Positions 15,798-22,496 of a stretch of 23,105 nucleotides of DNA are shown piece by piece. The stretch is from Caldisericum exile_A (GTDB lineage Bacteria > Caldisericota > Caldisericia > Caldisericales > Caldisericaceae), in the NCBI RefSeq assembly GCF_047785965.1, contig NZ_JBLOBF010000016.1:1-23105 (forward strand), given 5' to 3'. The notes beneath the pieces are model-generated. The model saw nothing but the letters and a program-made list of their open reading frames with translations. It searched no databases and was not told the origin of the DNA. The position numbers and the translations under genes were made by a program. Numbering within the stretch: the first letter of the stretch is position 1; the number at the start of each line of letters is the position of its first letter.

Positions 15798-15803
15798 TTA
15801 GCG

Positions 15804-16412
15804 ATGAAAGAGAAAATTAATGAATACCTTGATAACAGGGTAAAAAAAGAAGAGGTTGAAGAGCTCCTTCTTGATAAGGAATATGCTTTTTATTACGAAG
15901 ACCTCAAAAAGATGAAAGAAGGCTTAAGGGAGCTAAGGGTGAATCCCCCTGATTTTGTTAGTAAACTAAGGATTGTTGAAAGAAAACAAATAGTCTTTAG
16001 ATATTCTTTTGCATTTGTAATGGTTTTGGTTCTTGTGTTTGGTGTTTGGTTTTCAACGAAGTTTGCATTATATAAAGAACTGGCAAGCAAACAGACAGAA
16101 ATAACAAAACAATTTAAAGCGTCACCAGGTATGGGAATAATGCAAATATCTACAGAAGAGACCATAAAAGTAGAAATTAGCAAAAGCGATTTGAATAATC
16201 TGATAAACTCACTTCAAAAAATTGCAACACTTAAAAGTAAAGATGAGAAAAACGGAACCTTTGTTTTTGAGGTTCAGGGAAAAAATATTTCTGAATTCTT
16301 AAATTCAATTGAAAATTTTCATAGTGCTAAAATTTTAGAAAATAGTCTTAAAGATAAGGCAATTGATACAAACCTCACATATCAGGTGACTCTAACAATT
16401 CTAATAAAATAA
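15804..16412 (+). CDS. Probable membrane-anchored anti-sigma factor
   Basis: This 202-residue protein has a cytoplasmic helical N-terminal part (MKEKINEYLDNRVKKEEVEELL) with the 'YLD....EE' start common in anti-sigma domains. One transmembrane helix follows (about 65-83) and then an external domain of about 115 residues without recognisable motifs. The zinc motif HxxxCxxC is absent. The role is inferred from its place directly after the ECF sigma gene and from this layout. The external domain would be the signal sensor. Confidence 0.65.
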   Translation: MKEKINEYLDNRVKKEEVEELLLDKEYAFYYEDLKKMKEGLRELRVNPPDFVSKLRIVERKQIVFRYSFAFVMVLVLVFGVWFSTKFALYKELASKQTEITKQFKASPGMGIMQISTEETIKVEISKSDLNNLINSLQKIATLKSKDEKNGTFVFEVQGKNISEFLNSIENFHSAKILENSLKDKAIDTNLTYQVTLTILIK

Positions 16413-16444
16413 TTTTAATTTTTCTTTATTTCCTTTACAATGTA

Positions 16445-16472
16445 TTGACAGGAGCATGAGTTTTTATAAAAT
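16445..16472 (+). promoter_or_regulatory. Promoter of the amino acid ABC transporter operon
   Basis: TTGACA (16445-16450), a 16-base spacer and TAAAAT (16467-16472) form a good sigma-70 type promoter. The ribosome binding site AAGGAGGT (16485-16492) follows 6 bases before the ATG at 16499. Confidence 0.7.
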
Positions 16473-16498
16473 ATTTCCAAATATAAGGAGGTAAGGGA

Positions 16499-17251
16499 AT
16501 GAAGAGAGCATTAATTTTGGCAGTTGCGTTTATGTTAGTCCTAACGCTTTTCTCTGGTTGTGCAAAAAAGGAGAGCGTTTTGAAGGTTGGAACATCAGCA
16601 GATTATCCACCCTTTGAGTATGTTGATGAAAAAACAAAGGAATTTGTTGGTTTTGACCTTGATCTTATGAGACTTTTAGGTAAAAAGATGGGATATGACA
16701 AAGTTGAAATTGTGAATATGGATTTTGACACGATTATTCCATCTCTTCAAGCTGATAAAATTGATGTAGGAGCCGCATGCATAACAATTACTGATGAAAG
16801 ACTTCAACAAGCAGATGCAGTGCCGTATCTATCAACTGGTCAGTCTATCCTTGTAAAGAAGGATTCAACATATGCACCAAAAACTTTTGAAGACTTAAGC
16901 AACCACAAAATTGGTGTACAGAAAGGCACAACAGGCGAAGAAGCAATAGACAAGGCAATAACGGATGGAAAAATTAAAAACGCTGATGTAAGAAGATATA
17001 CCTCCGTTGTTTTAGCAATTACTGACCTTCAAAATGGAAATATTGATGCAGTTATTATTGATACGCCAGTTGCAACCTATTATTCTACTAAGCAAGACTT
17101 TAAAGTAACAGGAGAACTTGTTTCAGAACAGGCTGGACTTTTTGTAAAGAAAGGAAACACAGAACTAAAGACAAAACTTGAGAAAGCGCTGTCTGAGGTA
17201 AAAGGAACGCAGGATTGGAATGATCTTATAAACAAATACTTTGGTGGGTAA
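16499..17251 (+). CDS. Polar amino acid ABC transporter, solute-binding lipoprotein (family 3)
   Basis: A lipoprotein signal with lipobox LFSGC (lipidated Cys21) precedes a family 3 binding domain: VLKVGTSADYPPFEYVDE, VGFDLDLMRLLGKKMGY, DFDTIIPSLQADKIDVGAACITITDER and IGVQKGTTGE. This is the glutamine/cystine/basic amino acid binding fold in the GlnH and ArtJ group. It ends DWNDLINKYFG, as usual for the family. The exact amino acid is not determinable from motifs. It is the first gene of a four-gene importer. Confidence 0.94.
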   Translation: MKRALILAVAFMLVLTLFSGCAKKESVLKVGTSADYPPFEYVDEKTKEFVGFDLDLMRLLGKKMGYDKVEIVNMDFDTIIPSLQADKIDVGAACITITDERLQQADAVPYLSTGQSILVKKDSTYAPKTFEDLSNHKIGVQKGTTGEEAIDKAITDGKIKNADVRRYTSVVLAITDLQNGNIDAVIIDTPVATYYSTKQDFKVTGELVSEQAGLFVKKGNTELKTKLEKALSEVKGTQDWNDLINKYFGG

Positions 17252-17258
17252 GAATTAA

Positions 17259-17918
17259 ATGATTTTTGATGTTAGTGCATTGAATTTATCAAATTTAATT
17301 TATGTTTTAAGGGGTATTTTTTGGACTCTCTTTTTGACATTTGTTAGCATTGGTTTAGGGCTTATTTTGGGAAGTGCTCTTGCATTTGGGGAGGTTTATT
17401 TGCCTCCCCCATTTTCTTATATCTTTCGAATCATAGGCGAAGTTCTTCGCGGAGTTCCATTAATTCTTCTATTTTTAATTCTTTATTTTGCATTTAATCT
17501 TGGTATGACTCTTTCTGCAATTTTAGGATTAGGATTGAGAAGTGCATCTTACCAAGGCCAGATTTTTAGAAGTTCTCTTGAAGCGATAAGTGCAGGGCAG
17601 TTGCATGCAGGTCTTTCCTTAGGGATGACAAAATTTCAGGTATTCAAAGAAATTTTGGTGCCACAGGCATTGAGAATAATGATTCCTGGCTGGACAAACG
17701 AGTTTATAACAGTTCTTAAAGATACATCAATTGCGTTTGTGCTTGGCGTAATGGATATAATGACTCGTGCAGATTTTATTGCTCGTTCTATTGGGAGGTA
17801 TTTTGAGATTTATATTTTTATAGCACTTGTATATTTTGTGCTTGTTAAGACTTCAATGAGTATTTTGAATAATCTGTATGAGAGAGTTCGAATTCCAGGA
17901 TTGGGAGAAAAGAGATGA
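17259..17918 (+). CDS. Amino acid ABC transporter permease (HisM/GlnP type)
   Basis: This 219-residue membrane protein has the conserved GEVLRGVPLILLFLILYFAF segment, five or so hydrophobic helices and the EAA loop region (SSLEAISAGQLHAGLSLGMTKFQVFKEILVPQALRIMIPGW) that contacts the ATPase. It lies 7 bases after the binding protein gene and overlaps the ATPase gene by 4 bases (ATGA). Confidence 0.94.
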   Translation: MIFDVSALNLSNLIYVLRGIFWTLFLTFVSIGLGLILGSALAFGEVYLPPPFSYIFRIIGEVLRGVPLILLFLILYFAFNLGMTLSAILGLGLRSASYQGQIFRSSLEAISAGQLHAGLSLGMTKFQVFKEILVPQALRIMIPGWTNEFITVLKDTSIAFVLGVMDIMTRADFIARSIGRYFEIYIFIALVYFVLVKTSMSILNNLYERVRIPGLGEKR

Positions 17919-18655
17919 AAGAAGTATTAAGGGTCGAGAGTCTTAAAAAATCCTATCATAAAAATGAAGTTTTAAAAGGGGTAAGTTTTTCAATAAACGA
18001 AGGAGAGACGAAGGTTATAATTGGTCCAAGTGGTGGCGGCAAAAGTACCCTTCTTTACTGCATAAACTATTTACAAAAGCCAGATTCAGGGGAAATTTAC
18101 CTTGATTCAGAGTTAATAACTCCAAAGAATATATACGAGGCAAGAAAGAAAATTGGATTTGTATTCCAGTATTTTAACCTATTTATGCATCTAACTGCAC
18201 TTGATAATGTAATGATAGGTCTTATAAAGGTAAAAAAGCTTCCAAAGGATGAGGCATTGAAAATCGCAAAAGAGTCGCTACTTCTTGTGGGGATAAAAGA
18301 AGATTTGTGGAATCATTACCCTGCTCAACTTTCAGGGGGACAGCAGCAGCGAGTTGCCATAGCGCGTGCCATTGCTATGTCTCCGCGTATTATTCTTTTT
18401 GATGAGCCTACATCCGCATTGGATGTTGAACTTATAGGAGAGGTTTTGCAAGCAATGAAAACACTTGCAGAAAACGGTATGACAATGTTAATTGTTACTC
18501 ATGAGCTTGAATTTGCTAAGAGCGTTGCGCATGAGATTATGTTCCTTGAATCTGGTGTGATTGTTGAAAAAGGAACTCCACAGGAGATTATTGAGCATCC
18601 AAAATCAGAAAGATTAAAGAAATTTTTAAGTAAGATTGCAAAAGGTGAAGAATGA
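17915..18655 (+). CDS. Amino acid ABC transporter ATP-binding protein (GlnQ type)
   Basis: The 246-residue ATPase has all key motifs: Walker A GPSGGGKST (37-45), Q-loop Gln85, signature LSGGQQQRVAIARA (139-152), Walker B IILFDE (159-164), D-loop SALD and switch His196. It is flanked on both sides by permease genes with 4-base overlaps, which implies coupled translation. Confidence 0.96.
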   Translation: MKEVLRVESLKKSYHKNEVLKGVSFSINEGETKVIIGPSGGGKSTLLYCINYLQKPDSGEIYLDSELITPKNIYEARKKIGFVFQYFNLFMHLTALDNVMIGLIKVKKLPKDEALKIAKESLLLVGIKEDLWNHYPAQLSGGQQQRVAIARAIAMSPRIILFDEPTSALDVELIGEVLQAMKTLAENGMTMLIVTHELEFAKSVAHEIMFLESGVIVEKGTPQEIIEHPKSERLKKFLSKIAKGEE

Positions 18656-19335
18656 GTAGCTTTGAAATTGTTTTATTTAAGTATAAAGATTTCTGGTTAA
18701 TGGGATTAAAGTACACAATGCTTATTACTGTTCTATCAATTCTTATTGGTATAGTTCTTGGTCTTCTTTTTGCAATTATGCGTATTTATGGGAATAAATT
18801 TTTTAAGGCAGTTGCCGTTTCATACATTGACCTTATAAGAGGAACACCTATGATTGTGCAATTGTTTATCCTCTACTATGGGCTTGGCTCTACTGGACTT
18901 GTGAAATTCACACCACTGCAGGCTGCAATCATCGGTATGGGACTTAATAGCGGTGCATATCAAGCAGAATATTTTAGGACAGCGTTTCTTGCAATTCCAA
19001 CAGGGCAAACTGAAGCAGCACTTTCGTTGGGTTTTACAAGAACAGGGCTAATATTTAACATTCTACTACCACAGGTTGTTAGAATTGTACTTCCTTCATG
19101 GACAAACGAGCTTATTGCCCTTACTCAGTATTCAAGCCTTGCAATGGTTTTGACTGTTATGGAACTTACTGCGGTTTCAAAATATGTTGGAAGCAAAACT
19201 TTCCTGTATATTCAAGCATTTTCTCTTGCAGGGATAATTTATCTTTTTGTTTCTGTTGTTCTTACTCGGTTGATGGTGTATTTTGAGAATAGGCTTTCTA
19301 TTCCAGGCGTTTCAGCACAAAAATTGAGGATTTAG
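18652..19335 (+). CDS. Amino acid ABC transporter permease (second subunit)
   Basis: The 227 residues share the fold of the first permease: YIDLIRGTPMIVQLFILYYGLG, then the EAA loop TAFLAIPTGQTEAALSLGFTRTGLIFNILLPQVVRIVLPSW. The two permeases likely form a heterodimer, as with HisQ and HisM. The stop codon overlaps the convergent Ddl-like gene by 4 bases. Confidence 0.94.
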   Translation: MSSFEIVLFKYKDFWLMGLKYTMLITVLSILIGIVLGLLFAIMRIYGNKFFKAVAVSYIDLIRGTPMIVQLFILYYGLGSTGLVKFTPLQAAIIGMGLNSGAYQAEYFRTAFLAIPTGQTEAALSLGFTRTGLIFNILLPQVVRIVLPSWTNELIALTQYSSLAMVLTVMELTAVSKYVGSKTFLYIQAFSLAGIIYLFVSVVLTRLMVYFENRLSIPGVSAQKLRI

Positions 19336-20339
19336 TAATTTATCCTAACATTGTTTTTTACTCGCTCAAGTGCATTATCCAGGATGTCCTTTATGAGATC
19401 GTTGTAATCTTTACCAAGCATTCTATACATTCTTGGAAAATCTGAATGCTCTTTCTCAAGTCCAACAACTGCATTTACTTCGATAAAATATGGATTGAAG
19501 TTTTTATCAACTCTTACATCAAACCGAGCGATATCTCTTAAACCCAAAATTTGAAAGGCCTTAACTGCCATTTCTTGAATTTGAGTGTTTATATACGAGG
19601 GAAATCTTGCGGGTAAGTAATAGTTTGCCTTTTCAGAGTAGTTTGCTTTGAAAGTGAATGTTTGAATGCCGTTTGTTGCATTTAGTTCTCGTTTATTTAG
19701 TGGCGAAAAATCAATTTCCATTGGTGGAAGTGCTTTAGGAGGGAAATTACCCATAACACCAACTGTAATTTCATTTCCTTCAATAAATTCTTCAATCATA
19801 ATAGGACGGTTTCCAAGGCGTTCTTTGAGTTTATAAACTACTTTTTCAACTTCATCTTTTGTATAACAAATCGAGTTTGATTTTATTCCTATGCTTGCAC
19901 CTTCAAAGACAGGCTTTACAATAACAGGAAACTTGTCTATTTGAGCAATTTCTTCTTTTAGAGTATTAACAACTTGGTAGAGTTTTGGGACATTTATTCC
20001 AACGCTTTGAAGAATTAATTTTGTAAAAACCTTGTTTACTGCAACAAGCGTCCCCTGTACACCTGAACCTGTATATGGAATTCTTAATTCATCAAGAAGG
20101 GCAGGCACAAAAGACTCTCCAAAGATTCCATAACGTCCTTCTGCCATGTTGAATACTATTTGTGGTCTGTCTAACTTTAGCATATAGAAAAGCGTCTCAG
20201 AATCTGCTTCGTAGAGTTTTACCCTGTGTCCTAATGATGTTAGTGCTAATTTTACATCCTCAATTGTTTTGGGGCTATCGAAGACAGAATCCCTTTCAGA
20301 AAAAGTTTTTCTTAAGTTAAAGGTTATACCAACTTTCAT
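19332..20339 (-). CDS. D-alanine--D-alanine ligase-like ATP-grasp protein
   Basis: The 335-residue ATP-grasp protein matches the Ddl superfamily: FNMAEGRYGIFGESFVPALLDELRIPYTGSGV (about 63-94), VNKVFTKLIL, VIVKPVFEGASIGI (about 138-151), MIEEFIEGNEITVGVMG and ARFDVRVDKNFNPYFIEVNAVVGLEKEHSDFP near the end. It lacks the N-terminal GG.S.E(H)EVS motif of true DdlA/DdlB, and EVNAVVGL replaces EVNTLPGM. So it may join other amino acids or peptides. No ribosome binding site precedes the ATG. Confidence 0.8.
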   Translation of the reverse strand: MKVGITFNLRKTFSERDSVFDSPKTIEDVKLALTSLGHRVKLYEADSETLFYMLKLDRPQIVFNMAEGRYGIFGESFVPALLDELRIPYTGSGVQGTLVAVNKVFTKLILQSVGINVPKLYQVVNTLKEEIAQIDKFPVIVKPVFEGASIGIKSNSICYTKDEVEKVVYKLKERLGNRPIMIEEFIEGNEITVGVMGNFPPKALPPMEIDFSPLNKRELNATNGIQTFTFKANYSEKANYYLPARFPSYINTQIQEMAVKAFQILGLRDIARFDVRVDKNFNPYFIEVNAVVGLEKEHSDFPRMYRMLGKDYNDLIKDILDNALERVKNNVRINY

Positions 20340-20351
20340 TTTTACGATGCG

Positions 20352-20379
20352 ATTTTACAAAAATTCACACAAAAATCAA
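20352..20379 (-). promoter_or_regulatory. Promoter of the Ddl-like gene
   Basis: Read on the minus strand, TTGATT (20379-20374), a 16-base spacer and TAAAAT (20357-20352) precede the ATG at 20339 by 12 bases. The leader would be about 6 bases or less, with no ribosome binding site. Confidence 0.6.
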
Positions 20380-20483
20380 GTATCTTCGTTTGAGTAATTT
20401 ATAAAATTTTGATTAAATCTATTCATTGTTATTTTTGCTATCTTTCTCCTTGTTTTTCTCAAACCTCGCTTATTGTTAACTAT

Positions 20484-20495
20484 TGAGAAATCTCC
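20484..20495 (-). repeat. Family B fragment
   Basis: TGAGAAATCTCC is identical to the end of the family B copy at 20841-20880, so this is a truncated end at the left edge of the mosaic. Confidence 0.5.
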
Positions 20496-20500
20496 ATATT

Positions 20501-20528
20501 TTGAGGGGGCAACAAACCGCCCCCTCAA
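20501..20528. repeat. Family A hairpin, copy 1
   Basis: TTGAGGGGGC (20501-20510) and GCCCCCTCAA (20519-20528) form a perfect 10-bp stem with loop AACAAACC. Confidence 0.85.
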
Positions 20529-20555
20529 TACTCTCCCAAAAATACACCAAAAATT

Positions 20556-20588
20556 GTCAATCCGAGGAACGAAGTGACGAAGATTCTC
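20556..20588 (-). repeat. Family B hairpin, copy 1
   Basis: A GTCAATCCGAGG..GATTCTCC form, in reverse orientation to most copies. Its basal stem is AATC/GATT, different in sequence from the other copies but still complementary. Confidence 0.7.
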
Positions 20589-20596
20589 CTATTAAA

Positions 20597-20625
20597 TGGA
20601 GGAGGGACACCCTCCCAGAACTCCA
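20597..20625. repeat. Nested hairpin between family B copies
   Basis: TGGAG (20597-20601) with CTCCA (20621-20625), or the more stable inner GGAGGG (20601-20606) with CCCTCC (20610-20615) around ACA. The two overlap by one base. Confidence 0.6.
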
Positions 20626-20635
20626 CCCATACGAC

Positions 20636-20672
20636 GGAGATTCCTCGTGGCTACGCCACTTCGGAATGACAA
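20636..20672 (+). repeat. Family B hairpin, copy 2
   Basis: GGAGATTCC..GGAATGACAA with stem ATTCC/GGAAT, then internal TC/TTC, then an inner stem GTGGC/GCCAC around TAC. It runs directly into family A copy 2. Confidence 0.8.
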
Positions 20673-20677
20673 CCATT

Positions 20678-20701
20678 TTGAGGGGGCAACAACCCCCTCA
20701 A
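20678..20701. repeat. Family A hairpin, copy 2
   Basis: TTGAGGGGG (20678-20686) and CCCCCTCAA (20693-20701), loop CAACAA. The surrounding 43 bases (20668-20710) recur identically at 20961-21003. Confidence 0.85.
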
Positions 20702-20715
20702 TACTCCCCCAAACT

Positions 20716-20750
20716 GAGGAGATTCCTCGCCTTCGGCTTCGGAATGACAG
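20716..20750 (+). repeat. Family B hairpin, copy 3
   Basis: Stem ATTCC/GGAAT, internal TC/TTC, then a short inner stem GCC/GGC around TTC. Confidence 0.8.
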
Positions 20751-20757
20751 ATGAAAA

Positions 20758-20778
20758 TTGTCTTCGGAATGACAAATG
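20758..20778 (+). repeat. Family B partial copy
   Basis: Only the right half is present (TTCGGAATGACAAATG). With the preceding TTGTC it can fold as TTGTC/GACAA. Confidence 0.55.
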
Positions 20779-20803
20779 AAAGTGATAAGTTATTCTTTTT
20801 TTA

Positions 20804-20838
20804 GGGGAAAGTTGGAAGGGTGATGTGCCCTCTTCCAA
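20804..20838 (+). repeat. Family C hairpin, copy 1
   Basis: GGGGAAAGTTGGAAGGG, with TTGGAAG (20812-20818) pairing to CTTCCAA (20832-20838). Confidence 0.6.
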
Positions 20839-20840
20839 TA

Positions 20841-20880
20841 ATTGTCATTTCGAAGGAGCGTAAGCGACTGAGAAATCTCC
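20841..20880 (-). repeat. Family B hairpin, copy 4
   Basis: Reverse-oriented copy GTCATTTCGAAGG..GAGAAATCTCC. The stem is ATTTC/GAAAT instead of ATTCC/GGAAT, again a complementary pair. Confidence 0.8.
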
Positions 20881-20887
20881 TCCTTTT

Positions 20888-20923
20888 GGGAAAGTTAGAA
20901 GGGGGAGACTTGTAAATCTCTCC
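20888..20923 (+). repeat. Family C hairpin, copy 2 (degenerate)
   Basis: GGGAAAGTTAGAAGGGGG aligns to copies 1 and 3. The long stem is lost; only GGAGA (20904-20908) with TCTCC (20919-20923) remains. Confidence 0.5.
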
Positions 20924-20933
20924 AATATAAACA

Positions 20934-20965
20934 GAGGAGATATCTCGCTTCGCTCGATATGACAA
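20934..20965 (+). repeat. Family B hairpin, copy 5
   Basis: GAGGAGATATC..GATATGACAA with stem ATATC/GATAT and a symmetric interior TCGCTTCGCTC. It runs directly into family A copy 3. Confidence 0.8.
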
Positions 20966-20970
20966 CCATT

Positions 20971-20994
20971 TTGAGGGGGCAACAACCCCCTCAA
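20971..20994. repeat. Family A hairpin, copy 3
   Basis: TTGAGGGGG (20971-20979) and CCCCCTCAA (20986-20994), loop CAACAA, identical to copy 2 including its flanks. Confidence 0.85.
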
Positions 20995-21023
20995 TACTCC
21001 CCCCGAAATAATAACTTTTCCTT

Positions 21024-21059
21024 GGGGGTAAGTTAGAAAGGGGGCATCCCCCTTTCTAA
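21024..21059 (+). repeat. Family C hairpin, copy 3
   Basis: TTAGAAAGGGGG (21033-21044) and CCCCCTTTCTAA (21048-21059) form a perfect 12-bp stem with a 3-base loop, the strongest hairpin in the window. Confidence 0.85.
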
Positions 21060-21123
21060 TGGTTGATGGGGGACTTTTACCTTTTCGAGTAATGGATTTG
21101 TCTTACTACACTTTTTATGACAA

Positions 21124-21153
21124 TTGATTTGAGGTGATAGATTTAAATATAAT
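21124..21153 (+). promoter_or_regulatory. Possible upstream promoter for the L,D-transpeptidase gene
   Basis: TTGATT (21124-21129), an 18-base spacer and TATAAT (21148-21153). It would give a leader of about 70 bases holding a weak CTCCC/GGGAG hairpin (21163-21189). Confidence 0.45.
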
Positions 21154-21216
21154 TTCTCAAGGCTCCCACAATTTTAATGCTCACGGGAGAGTGGAGTAAT
21201 AAAAGTGCTATTTTTA

Positions 21217-21225
21217 TGATATAAT
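21217..21225 (+). promoter_or_regulatory. Extended -10 promoter, probably leaderless, for the L,D-transpeptidase gene
   Basis: TGATATAAT is a full extended -10 element (TGnTATAAT) ending 6 bases before the ATG at 21232. There is no ribosome binding site, so the transcript would start at about the start codon. Confidence 0.6.
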
Positions 21226-21231
21226 TCTTAT

Positions 21232-21774
21232 ATGAAAAAGGTATTATTAATTCTCACGATAATAATATTTTATTTAGTTTCTTTTGGAGGGATTGCAAAC
21301 TCCTCAACTTATCGCATTGTTGTTAACAAGTCTTATAAATTACTATTCCTATATGAGGGAAACACCATTTCACAGGTTTTTCCTGTTTGTATCGGTGAGC
21401 ATACAACAGATAACGAAACTCCAACAGGTATTTATACAATTGTTAACAAAACTTTTGATCCTTTATGGTACTTCGAAGGGAAGGTATATCAACCATATAA
21501 GATTGACAAAAATAACGGGCTTGGAATGGTGTGGATGGGTTGGAATCTTCCATCATATGGGCTTCACGGGACGAACGAGCCTTTTTCAATAGGTTTTGCA
21601 AACTCTCATGGTTGCGTTCGTATGGAAAACAAAGACGCTTTGTATATTGCAAAAACAATTCCTATAGGAACACAAATTGAAATTCGTGAAGGCTCTCAAA
21701 ATGAGCTTTCAGTGCACCTTGAGGCAATAAATGTCCTTTACGCCATCAATACAGTTTTAAACGGTACAAAGTAA
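21232..21774 (+). CDS. L,D-transpeptidase (YkuD domain)
   Basis: This exported 180-residue enzyme probably crosslinks peptidoglycan at mDAP-mDAP positions or attaches proteins to it. A signal peptide (about 1-24) precedes a YkuD domain starting YRIVVNKSYKLLFLYEGN. The catalytic motif is complete: His112-Gly in YGLHGT and SHGCVRM with Ser125, His126, nucleophile Cys128 and Arg130. It is short and has no LysM or other binding domain. It is 14 bases upstream of the carbonic anhydrase-like gene and may be co-transcribed with it. Confidence 0.93.
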   Translation: MKKVLLILTIIIFYLVSFGGIANSSTYRIVVNKSYKLLFLYEGNTISQVFPVCIGEHTTDNETPTGIYTIVNKTFDPLWYFEGKVYQPYKIDKNNGLGMVWMGWNLPSYGLHGTNEPFSIGFANSHGCVRMENKDALYIAKTIPIGTQIEIREGSQNELSVHLEAINVLYAINTVLNGTK

Positions 21775-21788
21775 TTTAGGAGGGGTTT

Positions 21789-22292
21789 ATGATCATTGAA
21801 TTTGAAGGAAAAAAACCCAAGATTTCAAAAGAAGCAGTTGTTTTTGATAATGCAACTATTATTGGTGATGTTGAAGTTGAAGAAAATGTGAGTATCTGGT
21901 TTGGTGTGGTTTTGCGTGGAGACATTGGAAAGATTCACATAGGCAAAAATTCTAACATTCAAGACAACTCTGTAATCCATGTTGATGAAGGAACAACGTG
22001 CTACATTGGTGAGAATGTCACAGTTGGACACAATTCAATAATTCATTCTGCAACAATTGGAGATAATACGCTCATAGGAATGGGGGCAACGATTCTATCA
22101 GGTGCAAAGATAGGAAAGAATAGTATTGTTGGGGCTCAGGCGCTTGTCCTTGAAAATGCAGTATTTGAAGATGGATCACTCATCGTTGGCATTCCTGCGA
22201 AAGCGGTTAGAAAGCTTACTGAAGAAGAAATAAATGCTCTAAAGGAACATGCGCTCGAATATGTAAAATTATCTAAGAGATATAGCTTTTAA
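21789..22292 (+). CDS. Gamma-carbonic anhydrase-like protein (YrdA/PaaY family)
   Basis: The 167-residue left-handed beta-helix protein has hexapeptide repeats through about residues 20-140 and a C-terminal helix. The three metal-ligand histidines are present (His64 in SVIHVD, His81 and His86 in VGHNSIIHSA), with conserved Arg43, Asp45, Gln58 and Asp59. The family includes zinc or iron carbonic anhydrases and related acetyltransferase-like proteins; activity is not certain. Ribosome binding site AGGAGGGG lies 5 bases before ATG. Confidence 0.9.
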   Translation: MIIEFEGKKPKISKEAVVFDNATIIGDVEVEENVSIWFGVVLRGDIGKIHIGKNSNIQDNSVIHVDEGTTCYIGENVTVGHNSIIHSATIGDNTLIGMGATILSGAKIGKNSIVGAQALVLENAVFEDGSLIVGIPAKAVRKLTEEEINALKEHALEYVKLSKRYSF

Positions 22293-22496
22293 ACCTCCAC
22301 TTTAGGTAATTTACTTAATACGAAACTCCCTTTAAATTTTACAAGCTGCCACATTTTTCATCGAATGATGAAGGAATATCAGTTTTCCTTAAATTGGTAT
22401 TCATCAGAATCCTTTTGCATAATCAAAAGTATTAAAGAAGTGAATTAAAAAAGATTTTTAAAAGTGGATACGGGGAATTGCAATACTTTAAATTTT

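Larger units (their letters stand above)
20484..21060. repeat. Non-coding mosaic of three hairpin repeat families
   Basis: This stretch, in the 892-base gap between the Ddl-like and L,D-transpeptidase genes, is more GC-rich than its surroundings and consists almost entirely of short interspersed inverted repeats. Family A (TTGAGGGGG..CCCCCTCAA, three copies), family B (GTCATTCCGA type, six copies or fragments) and family C (AAGTTRGAA.GGG, three copies) alternate. The only long ORF (20483-20779) translates the repeats themselves and has no ribosome binding site. No transposase is present. Confidence 0.9.

Noticed and set aside
20483..20779. 98-residue ORF across the hairpin mosaic
   Set aside because: It is a translation of repeats (QSEERSDE, WLRHFGMT and similar strings typical of such repeats), has no ribosome binding site and no domain.
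20484..21060. Possible CRISPR array
   Set aside because: Repeat units differ in type, orientation and spacing, with no regular repeat-spacer pattern and no cas genes.
21160..21200. CTC-ACGG-GAG hairpin suggestive of a guanidine-II (mini-ykkC) riboswitch before the L,D-transpeptidase gene
   Set aside because: That class needs two ACGR-loop hairpins; only one short 3-bp stem is present, and the gene is probably leaderless from a closer promoter.
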